DNA of 64,000 nt from an uncultured Clostridia bacterium (GCA_947173485.1 CAMWFH010000002.1:1-64000); one strand, 5' to 3'; counted from the first letter of the stretch, positions 26,353-36,042 are shown. Numbers and translations are program-made. Notes: generated by a model from the sequence alone, not told the origin.

Positions 26353-28644
26353 TCACACCCCTCCCTGTTTCTTCTTGTTTTCCGCGATGGCCAGGTAGAC
26401 CCGCTCCGGCGTCAGGGGATTAGAGGGGATCTGGATGCCCAGCGCGTTGCAGACAGCGTTGTGGATGGCCGCCGCCGGTGTCACGTTGGGCGGCTCGCCC
26501 AGGCTCTTATTGCCGTAGGCGGAGGAGGGCTCGACGGTCTCTATGAAGTGGGCGTCGATCGGCGGGAGGTCGGCAAAGGTGGGGATCTTGTAGTCCAGCA
26601 GGGTGTCGTTGTGGACCCGGCCGGTCTTGGGGTCGATCAGGATCTGCTCCATGGTGCCGAAGCCGAAGCACATGATGGTGCCGCCGGTGAGCTGGCCCAT
26701 AGCGGCCTGGGGGTTGATGAGGGTGCCGCAGTCCATACAGGTGACCAGCTTCTTCACCTCATACTGGCCGGTCTCGGTATCCACCCCCACGATGGCGAAG
26801 GTGGCGGCGTAGTTCAAGGCGTTGGTAGTGGGGATGTAGCCCACCTCGTGGCAGCAGGTGTTGCCCTCGGTCAGGTGGTAGACCATGTCCTCCGCCACCT
26901 TCCGCAGATCACCAATCTCCTCGCCGGTGGCCTTGTCGATGACCTTGCCCAGGCGGGTGTCCAGCTCCGCCGCGGGGCGCTCTAGGAGCTTGGCGGCACG
27001 GTCGAGCATCTGGGCCTTGCACTTCAGGGCCGCCTGCTTCACGGCGTTGCCCGTCACATAGGTCTGGCGGGAGGCGTAAGCGCCGGCATCGAAGGGACAT
27101 AGGTCCGTGTCGCCCTCCTTCACTGTCACCCAATCCAGGGGGATGCCCAGGGTCTCCGCGGCGATCTGGGCCATGGCGGTATCCGCCCCCTGGCCGATCT
27201 CGGTGCAGCCCAGGAACAGGGTGGCGCTGGCGTCGTCCTGGACCAGGATCCGGGCGGCGGACAGCTCCACGCTGTGGGAGTAGACGCAGGAGTTGTAGGA
27301 GCTGAGGGCCACGCCGATGCCGTACTTGATGGGCCCCTCGTCCTGGGGGGGCGCTTTGCGGAACTCGTCATAGCCGATGCGCCGCCGGCCCTCCTCGATG
27401 ACCTGAGGCAGGCCGCAGCTGCCCACCGAGTGGGGCGGCGCGTACTTGCGCTCCTGGCCCAGCTGGTACAGGTTCTTCTGCCGCAGGGTCAGGGGGTCCA
27501 TGCCGATGACCTGGGCCACATGGTCCAAGTGGGATTCGTTGGCGATGCAGTACTGGGGGATCCCGTAGCCCCGCATGGCCGCGGCGATCAGGATGTTGGT
27601 GTACACGGTCCGGCCCCGGACCCGCATATTGGGGCAGGGGTACAGACTGTCGAATTGGCCGAACTGGTTGAAAAAGACGTTGTGGCCGTGGGAGGCGTAA
27701 GCGCCGGTGTTCTGCTCGATGTCGATCTCCCGGGCCACGATGGTGCCATCCTTGTTGACACCGGTGCGGATCTTATAGTGGGTGGTATGGCGGGTCCGGG
27801 TGCAGGCTAAGTTCTCCTCACGGGTCAGCTCCAGCATCACGGGGCAGCCGCAGGCCTGGGCCAGCACGCAGTTGATCTGCTCGTAGACCGGCTCCTGCTT
27901 GCCGCCGAAGCCGCCGCCCACGGTCATCTTGATCAGGTGGATCTTCCGCCGGTCCAGGCCCAGGATATAGGCCAGGCGCTCCCGCATGATGCTGGGGCAC
28001 TGTGTGGAGGCGTAGACCGTCAGCCGGCCGTCCTTGGGGTCCGGGATCACGATGGAGACATGGGGCTCGATCTGGGCGTGGGTGACGATGGGGCTGTCGT
28101 ACTCGTCCTCCACCACATAGTCCGCGTCCTTCAGGGCCTGGTCCACGTCGCCGAAGGCCAGGTCGGTCTCGCCGCACAGGTTGCCGGAGCCCTCGTGGAT
28201 CTCCATAGCGCCCTCCGCCAGGGCCTCCTGGGGGGTCAGGTAGAACGGCAGCTCCTCATACTCCACCTCGATGAGCCCCAGGGCCTTTTCGGCGATCTCC
28301 CGGGTCTCGGCGGCCACCGCCGCCACCGGGTCGCCCACATAGCGCACATGGGTCGCGAAGATCCTGGCGTCCAGGGGGGTGTCGAAGGGGAGGGGATGGC
28401 CGCAGAGGGTGAAGGGGATGTCCGGTACGTCCTTGCTGGTCAGGACGCACCGGACTCCCGGCAGGGCCAGGGCCTTGGAGGTGTCGATGCGCTTGACCAG
28501 GGCGTGGGCGTAGGGGCTGCGGAGGACCTTGCCCTGGAGCATATGGGGGAACTTCATGTCGCCTACATAGACCGCGCGGCCTGTGACCTTGTCATACGCA
28601 TCGATCCTGGGCGCGGAGACGCCGACAACAGAATGCTGTGTCAA
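26353..28644 (-). CDS. xdhA: xanthine dehydrogenase-type molybdenum subunit, 763 aa
   Basis: The catalytic subunit of a xanthine-oxidase-family hydroxylase, which hydroxylates purine rings with water. Family segments are YVGDPVAAVAAETREIAEKA, the molybdopterin motif GGGFGGKQEP (about 230), AMRGYGIPQ (about 360) and GQGADTAMAQIAAE; GEPP at about 715 holds the catalytic Glu. A TTG start at 28644 is indicated by AAAGGAGGG and the family N-terminus. The close DUF3343/EF2568-like pair at 38.5 kb hints at a labile selenium ligand. Purine substrate is supported by the neighbouring NCS2 permease. Confidence 0.95.
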   Translation of the reverse strand: MTQHSVVGVSAPRIDAYDKVTGRAVYVGDMKFPHMLQGKVLRSPYAHALVKRIDTSKALALPGVRCVLTSKDVPDIPFTLCGHPLPFDTPLDARIFATHVRYVGDPVAAVAAETREIAEKALGLIEVEYEELPFYLTPQEALAEGAMEIHEGSGNLCGETDLAFGDVDQALKDADYVVEDEYDSPIVTHAQIEPHVSIVIPDPKDGRLTVYASTQCPSIMRERLAYILGLDRRKIHLIKMTVGGGFGGKQEPVYEQINCVLAQACGCPVMLELTREENLACTRTRHTTHYKIRTGVNKDGTIVAREIDIEQNTGAYASHGHNVFFNQFGQFDSLYPCPNMRVRGRTVYTNILIAAAMRGYGIPQYCIANESHLDHVAQVIGMDPLTLRQKNLYQLGQERKYAPPHSVGSCGLPQVIEEGRRRIGYDEFRKAPPQDEGPIKYGIGVALSSYNSCVYSHSVELSAARILVQDDASATLFLGCTEIGQGADTAMAQIAAETLGIPLDWVTVKEGDTDLCPFDAGAYASRQTYVTGNAVKQAALKCKAQMLDRAAKLLERPAAELDTRLGKVIDKATGEEIGDLRKVAEDMVYHLTEGNTCCHEVGYIPTTNALNYAATFAIVGVDTETGQYEVKKLVTCMDCGTLINPQAAMGQLTGGTIMCFGFGTMEQILIDPKTGRVHNDTLLDYKIPTFADLPPIDAHFIETVEPSSAYGNKSLGEPPNVTPAAAIHNAVCNALGIQIPSNPLTPERVYLAIAENKKKQGGV

Positions 28645-28711
28645 AAGGGTACCCTCCTTTCCGCCGGCAGGCAGTGTCCGCCGGCGTCGAGTTCATCATG
28701 GATATGCCCTG

Positions 28712-28733
28712 CCCGGCCCCGCAAGGGGCCGGG
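28712..28733 (-). terminator. GC-rich hairpin between permease and xdhA
   Basis: CCCGGCCCC and GGGGCCGGG arms with a GCAA loop lie in the 129-base gap between the permease stop and the xdhA start. It has no T tract and could attenuate transcription or stabilise mRNA; xdhA may still be read from upstream. Confidence 0.4.
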
Positions 28734-28773
28734 AGGGCGTAAAAGGTATTTAGTCGATAGGGACCTGGGGATC

Positions 28774-30252
28774 CTACTTGTTGGCCCGGGCCGCGGTCTC
28801 CGCGGCGGCGGCCTTCATAGCAGCGCTGTTCTCCGCCTCCAGGGCGGCGGCCAGGTCCTTGTCCTCCTGGGCCATGGGCAGGATGGCGTTGAGCAGGACG
28901 GCCAGGATGGCGCAGGGGATGATGCCAGAGCCGCCGATGATCAGCTGGAGGAAGGTGGGCAGGCCGGCGGTGGCCAGGGTGTCGCTACCGATGCCGTAGC
29001 CCAGGCCGATGGCGGTGGCCACGATCACGTTGGACCGGGAGGTGAAGCCGCCCTTAGCCACCAGGGAGAAGCCGGCAGAGAGGATCTGGCCGAACATCAG
29101 CACGGAGGCGCCGCCCAGGACCGCGCTGGGCATGATGGAGATCACGGCGGACAGCTTGGGCAGGAAGCCGCAGAGGATGAGGAACACGGCGCCCACGGCC
29201 ACGGTCATACGGTTGACGACCTTGGTCATGTTCACCAGGCCCACGTTGGAGGAGTAGGCGGTGTTGGGCAGCACGCCCAGGACGGCGGCGCCGCTGGAGC
29301 CCACCGCGTCGCAGAACAGGGTGCCGACCATCTCTTTGTCGGTGACCTTGCGGCCCAGGCCGATCTCGCCCAGGGCGTTGACGCCGGCCATGGTCTCGAT
29401 GGTCATGGAGACGTAGATCAGGCAGATGGGCAGGATGGCCCGGATGTCGAATTTCAGGGGCACAGGCATCAGCTTGGGCAGGGCGATCCAGGAGGCGTTG
29501 GCCACGGAGGACCAATCCATCGCCCAGGAGGCGGTGACGGTCTCACCGGCGGCGGTGACGAAGGTGGTGTCCATGGTGAAGGTCATGATGGTGGCTACGA
29601 TGTAGCCCACCGCCAGGGCGATCAGGACGCCGCAGCTCTTCCACATGCCCTTGCCGAACCGGTCGAAGCAGAGGCTGATGACGATGACGATGAAGCCCAG
29701 CATCAGGTTCTGGGCGGAGCCGTAGTCGGCCACGCCGGAGCCGCCGGCGAAGCTGTTCATGGCCACGGGCACCAGGGAGATGCCCACGGCGGTCAGCACG
29801 GTACCGGTGACCAGGGGCGGGAAGAACTTCTTGATCTTCTGATAGAAGATAGCGACGACGATCTCCACCAGGCCGCCCAATAGGGTGGCGCCCAGGATGG
29901 TGGAGTAGGCGGCCTGCCCCCCTCCCACCAGGGCGGCGATGCTGATGTTCATGCCGATGTAGCCGGCGGCGCAGCCTAGGACCATGGGCAGTCCGCCGCC
30001 GAACTTCCAGACGGGGTAGAGCTGGAGCAGGGTGGTCAGACCGGCGATCAGCATGGCGTTCTGGAGGATGATGATCAGCAGGTCACTGCCGGCCTGGATG
30101 CCGCAGAAGCCGCAGATGATCAACGGCGCGGTGACGTTGCCCACCAGCATGACCAGGACGTGCTGCATCCCCAAGGGGAAGGCTTGCCGAAGAGGGACGA
30201 CACCGTCTAGTGTGTAGGGGGTGCCCTGTACGCGGGTCTTCGAGTCTTTCAT
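28774..30252 (-). CDS. NCS2-family purine (xanthine/uric acid) permease, 492 aa
   Basis: A membrane transporter for nucleobases. The start at 30252 (MKDSKTRVQG) follows AAAGGGAGAA. About fourteen membrane spans are visible, for example QHVLVMLVGNVTAPLIICGF and VLFLILCGFLPKLSAVISIM-like helices, and the family motif VLGGASVLMFGQI-type segment (about 395). NCS2 members take up xanthine, uric acid or uracil with protons; the xanthine dehydrogenase next to it argues for a purine. It follows DUF1638 by 35 bases on the same strand. Confidence 0.93.
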   Translation of the reverse strand: MKDSKTRVQGTPYTLDGVVPLRQAFPLGMQHVLVMLVGNVTAPLIICGFCGIQAGSDLLIIILQNAMLIAGLTTLLQLYPVWKFGGGLPMVLGCAAGYIGMNISIAALVGGGQAAYSTILGATLLGGLVEIVVAIFYQKIKKFFPPLVTGTVLTAVGISLVPVAMNSFAGGSGVADYGSAQNLMLGFIVIVISLCFDRFGKGMWKSCGVLIALAVGYIVATIMTFTMDTTFVTAAGETVTASWAMDWSSVANASWIALPKLMPVPLKFDIRAILPICLIYVSMTIETMAGVNALGEIGLGRKVTDKEMVGTLFCDAVGSSGAAVLGVLPNTAYSSNVGLVNMTKVVNRMTVAVGAVFLILCGFLPKLSAVISIMPSAVLGGASVLMFGQILSAGFSLVAKGGFTSRSNVIVATAIGLGYGIGSDTLATAGLPTFLQLIIGGSGIIPCAILAVLLNAILPMAQEDKDLAAALEAENSAAMKAAAAETAARANK

Positions 30253-30287
30253 AAAATTTCTCCCTTTAGTAAAAAATAGGTGAGAGG

Positions 30288-30974
30288 TCAAAATGGCTGC
30301 ACGGCGGGCGGACCGGAGAGAAAGACGCTCATGTCCAGCCGTCCGCCGGGGGGGACGATGACGAACTCATCGTCCCAGGGACCGGAGAAGAGCTTGCGCA
30401 GCACCCGGGTCGTGCCCTCGCAGGCGGTGGGCTCCAGGTCCAGGATCTCCGCCCGCTGCCGGACCAGGGGCTCGAAGGCCGCCGGGTCCGCCGTGCCGGT
30501 GTCTAAGTAGGTGATATAACGGTAGTTGCGGACCAGGGCCCGGCACATCCGCAGGGCCTTCTTCTCCCCGTAGCGGGCCAGGCAGCGGTCGTAGTCCCGC
30601 AGCAGCCCGCCCCGCTCCTCCAGGAAGCCGGGGGAGGCATAGAGGGTACGGGGGTCCACCTGGCCGGGGTCCCCCGGCTGGAAGCTGCGGAAGAGGTGGA
30701 TGCAGTCGGCGAACCGGGGCAGGACCAGCTGGGCGCCCCGGGCCTCCAGGCCCACCGGCGCGTTGCCGCACTGGGCGAAGGCCATGAGGATGGTGTCCGC
30801 CTGGATCAGGCCGATGCGGGACTGCAATTCGGCCCGGAGCCGGTCCGGGTAGTCGTGGAGCGCCCGCTCCACCCAGATGGTCTCGCAGTCCAGCCCGGCC
30901 TCCGCCATGGCGGCCCGGATCTCCTGGGAGAGCATCTCACAGGCGAGGACGACGATCTTTTCTGTGTTTTCCAT
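30288..30974 (-). CDS. DUF1638 family protein, 228 aa
   Basis: A protein of unknown activity that is commonly found beside corrinoid methyltransferases and their activators. Segments fitting the family are IVVLACEMLSQEIRAAM, WVERALHDYPDRLRAELQSR and AFAQCGNAPVGLEARGAQLV, then ITYLDTGTADPAAFEPL. It has no signal peptide. It begins 3 bases after the corrinoid activator gene and precedes the purine permease, physically tying the methyl-transfer genes to the purine genes. Confidence 0.85.
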   Translation of the reverse strand: MENTEKIVVLACEMLSQEIRAAMAEAGLDCETIWVERALHDYPDRLRAELQSRIGLIQADTILMAFAQCGNAPVGLEARGAQLVLPRFADCIHLFRSFQPGDPGQVDPRTLYASPGFLEERGGLLRDYDRCLARYGEKKALRMCRALVRNYRYITYLDTGTADPAAFEPLVRQRAEILDLEPTACEGTTRVLRKLFSGPWDDEFVIVPPGGRLDMSVFLSGPPAVQPF

Positions 30975-30977
30975 AGG

Positions 30978-32492
30978 TCAGAACAGCATGGCCTCCACAT
31001 AGCGTTTTTTGAAGTAGGCGTCTGTGCTCAGGTCGATGGCCCGGACAGCTGAGGCGATCTGGAGCGCCTGGGCCTGCCGGGCGGTGTTTTGCAGGATGTT
31101 CCCCGCGCCCGCCCCGGCGGCGTTGCCGATGGCCACGGTCCGGCCCGCCATATCCGGCGGGATCAGCCCGATGGCCTGGGCGGAGGTGACGTTCAGATAG
31201 CTGCCGAAGCCGCCGCAGAGGACGATCTGGTCCAGGGCCTCATAGGAGAGGCCGCAGTGGTGGAGCAGCACGTCCATGCCGCCCCGGATCGCACCCTTGG
31301 CCAGCTGGAACTGGCGCACGTCCTTCTGGGTGACGAAGACGCCGCTGTCCCCCAGGGGGGCCCTGCCCCCGAAGGAGTCGGCCATGCGGCCCCGCTTGTC
31401 CAGGATGCCCAGCTCCAAGAAGGCCGCCATGGAGTCCACCAGGCCGGAGCCGCACAGGCCCACCGGCGGCGCGTCGTCCACGGTGGTGAAGCGCACCTGG
31501 CCCTTCTCGGCCCACACAGAGGAGATCGCGCCGCTCTGGGCGCTCATCCCCGCGGAGATCCCGGACCCCTCGAAGGCCGGGCCCGCCGCCGTGGAGGTGC
31601 CGATCACCCCCTCCGGCGTGTGGAGGACCATCTCCCCGTTGGTGCCGATGTCTACCAGCAGCACGTTCTTATCGCTGGCAGCGATGCCGCTGGAGAGGAC
31701 AGAGCAGGTGATGTCCGCCCCCACATAGGCGGAGATGCACTGGGGGAGATAGGCCCGGAGGCCGGGGAAATGGGGCAGCGCCAGGTCGTGCCAGTCTCCA
31801 AAGACGGACTGGGGCGTGAAGGGGGCCAGGGCCAGGGAACGGGGCTCCAGGCCGGCTAGGAGGTGGAGCATGGTGGTGTTGCCTGTGACGCACAGGCCGC
31901 TCAGCGCCTCCGGGGCGATGCCGGCGCCCTGGCAGAGGGACTGCAAAAGGGAGTCCAGCTGCCGGCGGATGGCCTCCTGTAAGGGGGCCACCGTATGTTC
32001 GTTGCAGTAGGCGATCCGGGAGAGCACGTCCGCGCCGAAGGTGCGCTGGCTGTTGAGGGCTCCCTGGACCGCGATGGGCGCGGCCTTGGTCCGCTCGAAC
32101 AGGTACCCCACCACCGTGGTGGTCCCGATGTCCACCGCCACGCCGTAAGCGCCGGGGTAGATCGGCGCCGGCGGCAGGGCGTCGGCCCGGTAGTCGGCCA
32201 GGATCCGGTCGGTCCCGCCGGTCTGGGTGCGCAGGGAGCAGTCTCCCTCCACCACGGTGAAGCAGGCCAGCCGCTGGCCCTGGGGGGCGTCCCCCAGCAG
32301 CTGCCGCTCCCGCTCGCTCATGGGGGAGAGGCGGCCCTGGGCCCAGACCCGGCACTTCCCGCAGGTGTGCTGGCCGCCGCAGGGCAGGGACAGCTCGATG
32401 CCCCCGGCATGGAGGGCCTCCGCCAGGGTCGCCCCGGCGGCTACGGACGTCTGGGACAGCTGGCCGTTGTGGTCGATGGTCACAGTCGGCAT
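30978..32492 (-). CDS. corrinoid protein reductive activator (RACE/RamA-like, DUF4445), 504 aa
   Basis: Reactivates corrinoid proteins by ATP-dependent reduction of Co(II) to Co(I). The N-terminal [2Fe-2S] ferredoxin domain has CGGQHTCGKCRVW (about 38-50) and a further Cys at about 80. The ASKHA ATPase part follows: VAVDIGTTTVVGYLF (about 125-139), VDIGTNGEMVLHT (about 285) and CGSGLVDSMAAFLE. The start at 32492 follows GGGAGG. Its partner should be the corrinoid protein at 34882-35586. Confidence 0.92.
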   Translation of the reverse strand: MPTVTIDHNGQLSQTSVAAGATLAEALHAGGIELSLPCGGQHTCGKCRVWAQGRLSPMSERERQLLGDAPQGQRLACFTVVEGDCSLRTQTGGTDRILADYRADALPPAPIYPGAYGVAVDIGTTTVVGYLFERTKAAPIAVQGALNSQRTFGADVLSRIAYCNEHTVAPLQEAIRRQLDSLLQSLCQGAGIAPEALSGLCVTGNTTMLHLLAGLEPRSLALAPFTPQSVFGDWHDLALPHFPGLRAYLPQCISAYVGADITCSVLSSGIAASDKNVLLVDIGTNGEMVLHTPEGVIGTSTAAGPAFEGSGISAGMSAQSGAISSVWAEKGQVRFTTVDDAPPVGLCGSGLVDSMAAFLELGILDKRGRMADSFGGRAPLGDSGVFVTQKDVRQFQLAKGAIRGGMDVLLHHCGLSYEALDQIVLCGGFGSYLNVTSAQAIGLIPPDMAGRTVAIGNAAGAGAGNILQNTARQAQALQIASAVRAIDLSTDAYFKKRYVEAMLF

Positions 32493-32532
32493 GAAGATCC
32501 TCCCTTGCGACAAGTGTTGTGGTTTTTTTCTG

Positions 32533-32562
32533 TTGCGGACAGCCGCCCTTTCGTGTTATACT
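32533..32562 (+). promoter_or_regulatory. promoter of the TetR gene
   Basis: TTGCGG (32533-32538), an 18-base spacer and TATACT (32557-32562). It overlaps the leader of the divergent activator gene at 32492. Confidence 0.5.
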
Positions 32563-32650
32563 GACCAAAGATGAACGGCCGGACCGGCGCGTTCAGACCG
32601 TTAAAGCAGCTGCGGCTGCGCGGTGGACAGTGGAAAGGGATCTGCGATCG

Positions 32651-33298
32651 ATGGAACACGATGAAAAACAGCTGCCGGGCAGCATGAAGGACAGGATCAT
32701 GGACGCGACGATGAACGTGGTGTACGAGAAGAAGATCAGCGGCACGTCCCTGCGGGGCATCGCCCATGAGGCGGGCATCCTGCCGTCCAATATACAGTAC
32801 TATTTCCGAACGAAAAAAGAGCTGTTCGTCTCGCTCTTGACCGGCGTCTTAGCGGAGATCCGGGCGGGGCGGAAGGGGATGCTGGAGCAGTGCGGCGACG
32901 CCCTGCCGGACAAGCTGGGGGTGTTCTTCCGGCAGAAGGCGGACACGATCGCCCATAAGAAGGAGTATGAGTCCATCCAGTTCGACTTCTGGGTCCAGGG
33001 CCTGGCGGACGAGGACATCCACGCCTACTTCCGTTCCTCCTACGAGGGCTGGCGGAACGAGATCCGCCAGATCCTGGAGGAGCATCTCCCCGATCTGGAC
33101 CCGGTGCTGATGCAGCACATCCCCTATCTGATGGTGTCTATGATGATGGGGGCCACGATGCAGTATTACATCGACGATTCCCTGGATCTGGAGCAGTACT
33201 TCTCCACCTGCCTCAACGTGATCCTAGGCGCCATCAGTGCCCCGGAGGCCTCTAAGAAGGCTAGCGGACGCACCGGCCGCAAGAGACGAAAAGCATAG
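32651..33298 (+). CDS. TetR/AcrR-family regulator, 215 aa
   Basis: A dimeric ligand-responsive repressor. The DNA-binding domain is at residues about 12-58: KDRIMDATMNVVYEKKISGT, then SLRGIAHEAGILPSNIQYYF, the TetR recognition helix pattern. The C-terminal domain is helical (IQFDFWVQGLADEDIHAYFR) and ends in a basic tail (KASGRTGRKRRKA). ATG 32651 is chosen with GGAAAGGG some 11 bases upstream; ATG 32687 is an alternative. It is the only plus-strand gene inside the corrinoid/purine cluster, divergent from the activator operon, and is the natural candidate to bind TGTACG-N2-CGTACA at 35685 and 36013. Confidence 0.92.
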   Translation: MEHDEKQLPGSMKDRIMDATMNVVYEKKISGTSLRGIAHEAGILPSNIQYYFRTKKELFVSLLTGVLAEIRAGRKGMLEQCGDALPDKLGVFFRQKADTIAHKKEYESIQFDFWVQGLADEDIHAYFRSSYEGWRNEIRQILEEHLPDLDPVLMQHIPYLMVSMMMGATMQYYIDDSLDLEQYFSTCLNVILGAISAPEASKKASGRTGRKRRKA

Positions 33299-33317
33299 CG
33301 GGCTGCCACACTCGCCC

Positions 33318-33388
33318 GAACTGTATGTCCGAACTGTGTGTCCCGGACAGCAGCCGGGACTGTTTGAACGAACTGTGTGATCGAACGC
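33318..33388. repeat. short direct repeats between convergent genes
   Basis: CGAACTGTATGTC, CGAACTGTGTGTC and CGAACTGTGTGATC occur at about 33318, 33330 and 33370 in the 138-base gap between the TetR and methyltransferase genes. The space also holds CCCGGACAGCAGCCGGG, which can fold. Function unknown; a terminator role is possible. Confidence 0.35.
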
Positions 33389-33436
33389 CGTGCAGCAGCC
33401 CGCGAAGGAGCTGGATACGCAGACGGACTTGTTTAC

Positions 33437-34881
33437 TTACAGGATGATCGTTCTTCTCCCGTTGGACACCTTGCCCATGTACCACTCGCCGAAGGCCTTA
33501 TCCAGGGGCATACCCAGGTCGATCAGCTCGTTGCGCACCCGGTTGAACAGCTCGATGTAGTTGTCCTTGGGCTGCTGGCGCTGGAGGTCGAAGCACTCGG
33601 TGATGGGCAGGCCCTTATCGGGGCTGGCGAGCTTCTCCTCGTACTTGGGCAGGATCTTCTTGGCCAGTTCGTTGGCGTCCTTCCGGGTCATGCCGGCGCA
33701 GCTCTTGAACACGTCGCCGCTCCACCAGCACTCAACGGGGGTGATGTAGTCGGTATACCGGCCGCCGGCGGACCGGGGCTGGGTGGTCTTGGAGGCGCCG
33801 GACACGGAGTGGTTCATCAGACCCACGGCGGCCTCGTACATGAACATCTCGGTGCAGGGACCAGCGGTCTCGTTGACGATCTTGTTGCGCATGAAGCCAG
33901 TGTTGCGGCTGATGGCCTGGATGGAGACGCTGTTGGCCCAAACGGCCTTGCGCCCGCAGTTGCCGAACAGCTGGATGTCATACACATAGCTGGAGGTGTA
34001 GTCGCACTGCATGATGGTGGGGATCAGCAGGTCGTTGGCCACGCAGCACAGGGCCGCGCCCTCCGGCGGGCCGGCATAGCCGCCGATGTAGCTGAAAGCG
34101 CCCACGCGGAGCTTGTGGCCGTAGTTGAGGCCCTGGATGATCCGGTGGAAGTTGGAGAAGGTGCACTTCAGCTCCACGGGGCACAGGCTCATGGTCACGT
34201 TGCCCCGGCCGGCCAGGACGGGAGCGCCGCCCAAGTGGCCGAACTCGGTGACCGCGCCGGCCACGCCGGTGCAGGCCATGCCGGGACGGCCGGCACGCCA
34301 CAGGGCCTCCTGCTTCAGGTGGCTCTCGTAGTTGCCCATCAGGGTCTCATAGGGGGTGCCGCTGCGGAAGGTGCGGCCAAAGACGGTGGCCAGGGTGGGG
34401 CCGTGGAGCACGTCCACCAGCTTGGGGTACTTAACGATGCCCTGGACCAGGGGCAGGTAGTTCTCCTCGCTGCACACGATGCCCAGAGAGGAGGCCACCA
34501 GGGGCTTATAGGGATCTTCGGGCTTCCGGGGGCGCATGATGACCTGGTCCTGGCCCTCGCCCAGGATGTTGATGTCCTGGTAGTCCCGGATGGTCTGGAG
34601 CAGCTCGTCCTCGGTGATCTTGATGACGCGCTCGGTGTCCTCGCAGTACATGCCCAGCTCCAGCGCCAGCTCCCAGCCGGCCTTGAAGAAGGTATCGGCC
34701 AGGTCGTCGTCGCAGTTGATGGGGTTGTCCATGTCCAGGGTGTTCTGGAGGTTATACTTTTTCAGGATGCGCTTGACGGTCTTGGGGATGATCTTGGTGT
34801 CCCACTCCTTCATGGGGATAACGGGACCCTGATACGCTTTGTCCAGGCTGTCCAGCAGCCGCTGTACTTTCACATTATACA

Positions 34882-34882
<1 letters not shown>
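33437..34882 (-). CDS. MtmB-family (methylamine:corrinoid) methyltransferase without pyrrolysine, 481 aa
   Basis: Predicted to move a methyl group from an N-methylated compound to the corrinoid protein encoded next to it. The family fit is strong: KAGWELALELGMYCEDTERV (67-86), KITEDELLQTIR, ILGEGQDQV, AGRPGM (197-202) and AGPCTEMFMYEAAVGL. In archaeal MtmB the residue 12 positions after AGRPGM's Met is pyrrolysine (UAG codon); here it is Phe214 (codon TTC, 34241-34243). The frame has no internal TAG. The substrate is therefore probably not monomethylamine. Its start overlaps the stop of the corrinoid gene (TGATG). Confidence 0.88.
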
Positions 34883-35586
<704 letters not shown>

Positions 35587-35636
35587 TCCAAGTCCCCCTT
35601 TTGATTTTTGATGGTACAGCCTCCGGTCGCGCAGCG

Positions 35637-35682
35637 ATCTGGATGGGCCTGGTCAGGTTGGGGCTGGGCGGCTCTTCCAGAT
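35637..35682 (-). other. leader hairpin of the corrinoid operon
   Basis: ATCTGGA (35637-35643) and TCCAGAT (35676-35682) can pair around a G-rich centre, just downstream of the TGTACG palindrome in the minus-strand leader. It may be a leader structure; no known riboswitch fits. Confidence 0.3.
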
Positions 35683-35684
35683 AC

Positions 35685-35698
35685 TGTACGACCGTACA
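35685..35698. promoter_or_regulatory. palindromic operator TGTACG-AC-CGTACA
   Basis: A perfect 6+2+6 palindrome in the leader of the corrinoid-methyltransferase operon, about 50 bases downstream of the -10 element. The same core occurs again at 36013-36030. The form is typical of TetR-family operators. Confidence 0.7.
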
Positions 35699-35699
35699 A

Positions 35700-35739
35700 G
35701 TGAGCATTATAATGACCGAGTGGGCACTATAATGACTGT
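35700..35739. repeat. two tandem 20-base repeats
   Basis: AGTGAGCATTATAATGACCG (35700-35719) is followed directly by AGTGGGCACTATAATGACTG (35720-35739), differing at three positions. CATTATAATG within the first is palindromic. They lie between the minus-strand -10 and the operator and are candidate sites for a second regulator or a transcription start-associated repeat. Confidence 0.6.
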
Positions 35740-35745
35740 GCTTGT

Positions 35746-35774
35746 ATGATAGCAACTTTTCTCTGGTCTGTCAA
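35746..35774 (-). promoter_or_regulatory. promoter of the corrinoid/methyltransferase operon
   Basis: On the minus strand TTGACA (35774-35769), a 17-base spacer and TATCAT (35751-35746). It is 160 bases before the corrinoid gene. Confidence 0.75.
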
Positions 35775-35779
35775 CACCG

Positions 35780-35970
35780 GCAAGAGCGGTTTCCTGCTCC
35801 TGCCAGCAACGGGCGTTGACAGAGATGTGAAATTATCTCGAAAATTTTGTGACAGCCTACAAAATTTTTTGGCCTCAGAACCCCATTTCAGAGGCCACGG
35901 TAGGAAAAATTGGGCAAAAACACAAAATTTCCTGGTAACATTTTGCATTTCTTACAAAATTGTGCCTGGG
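35780..35970. repeat. intergenic region with repeated ACAAAATT and inverted repeats
   Basis: AAAATTTTGT (35841-35850) and ACAAAATTTT (35859-35868) form a perfect 10-base inverted repeat with 8-base loop. TGGCCTC/GAGGCCA (35870-35897) forms another. ACAAAATT recurs at 35922 and 35954, each followed within a few bases by CCTGG. The segment separates the diverging promoters and has no gene. Confidence 0.55.
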
Positions 35971-35973
35971 GGC

Positions 35974-36002
35974 TTGCGTTCCTTTGTAAAGTGTGGTAGA
36001 AT
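35974..36002 (+). promoter_or_regulatory. plus-strand promoter
   Basis: TTGCGT (35974-35979), a 17-base spacer and TAGAAT (35997-36002). The start site would fall in or next to the palindromic operator. Confidence 0.6.
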
Positions 36003-36011
36003 AAAACTTGG

Positions 36012-36031
36012 ATTTGTACGGGCGTACAAAT
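36012..36031. promoter_or_regulatory. palindromic operator ATTTGTACG-GG-CGTACAAAT
   Basis: A perfect 9+2+9 palindrome beginning 10 bases after the -10 of the plus-strand promoter. It shares the core TGTACG-N2-CGTACA with 35685-35698, so one regulator, most simply the TetR protein at 32651, may control both. Confidence 0.75.
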
Positions 36032-36042
36032 TTGGAGGATGC

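Noticed and set aside
27937..29883. A 648-residue plus-strand frame across xdhA and the permease
   Set aside because: It crosses two well supported minus-strand genes and their intergenic region, and has Gly/His/Asp-rich shadow composition.
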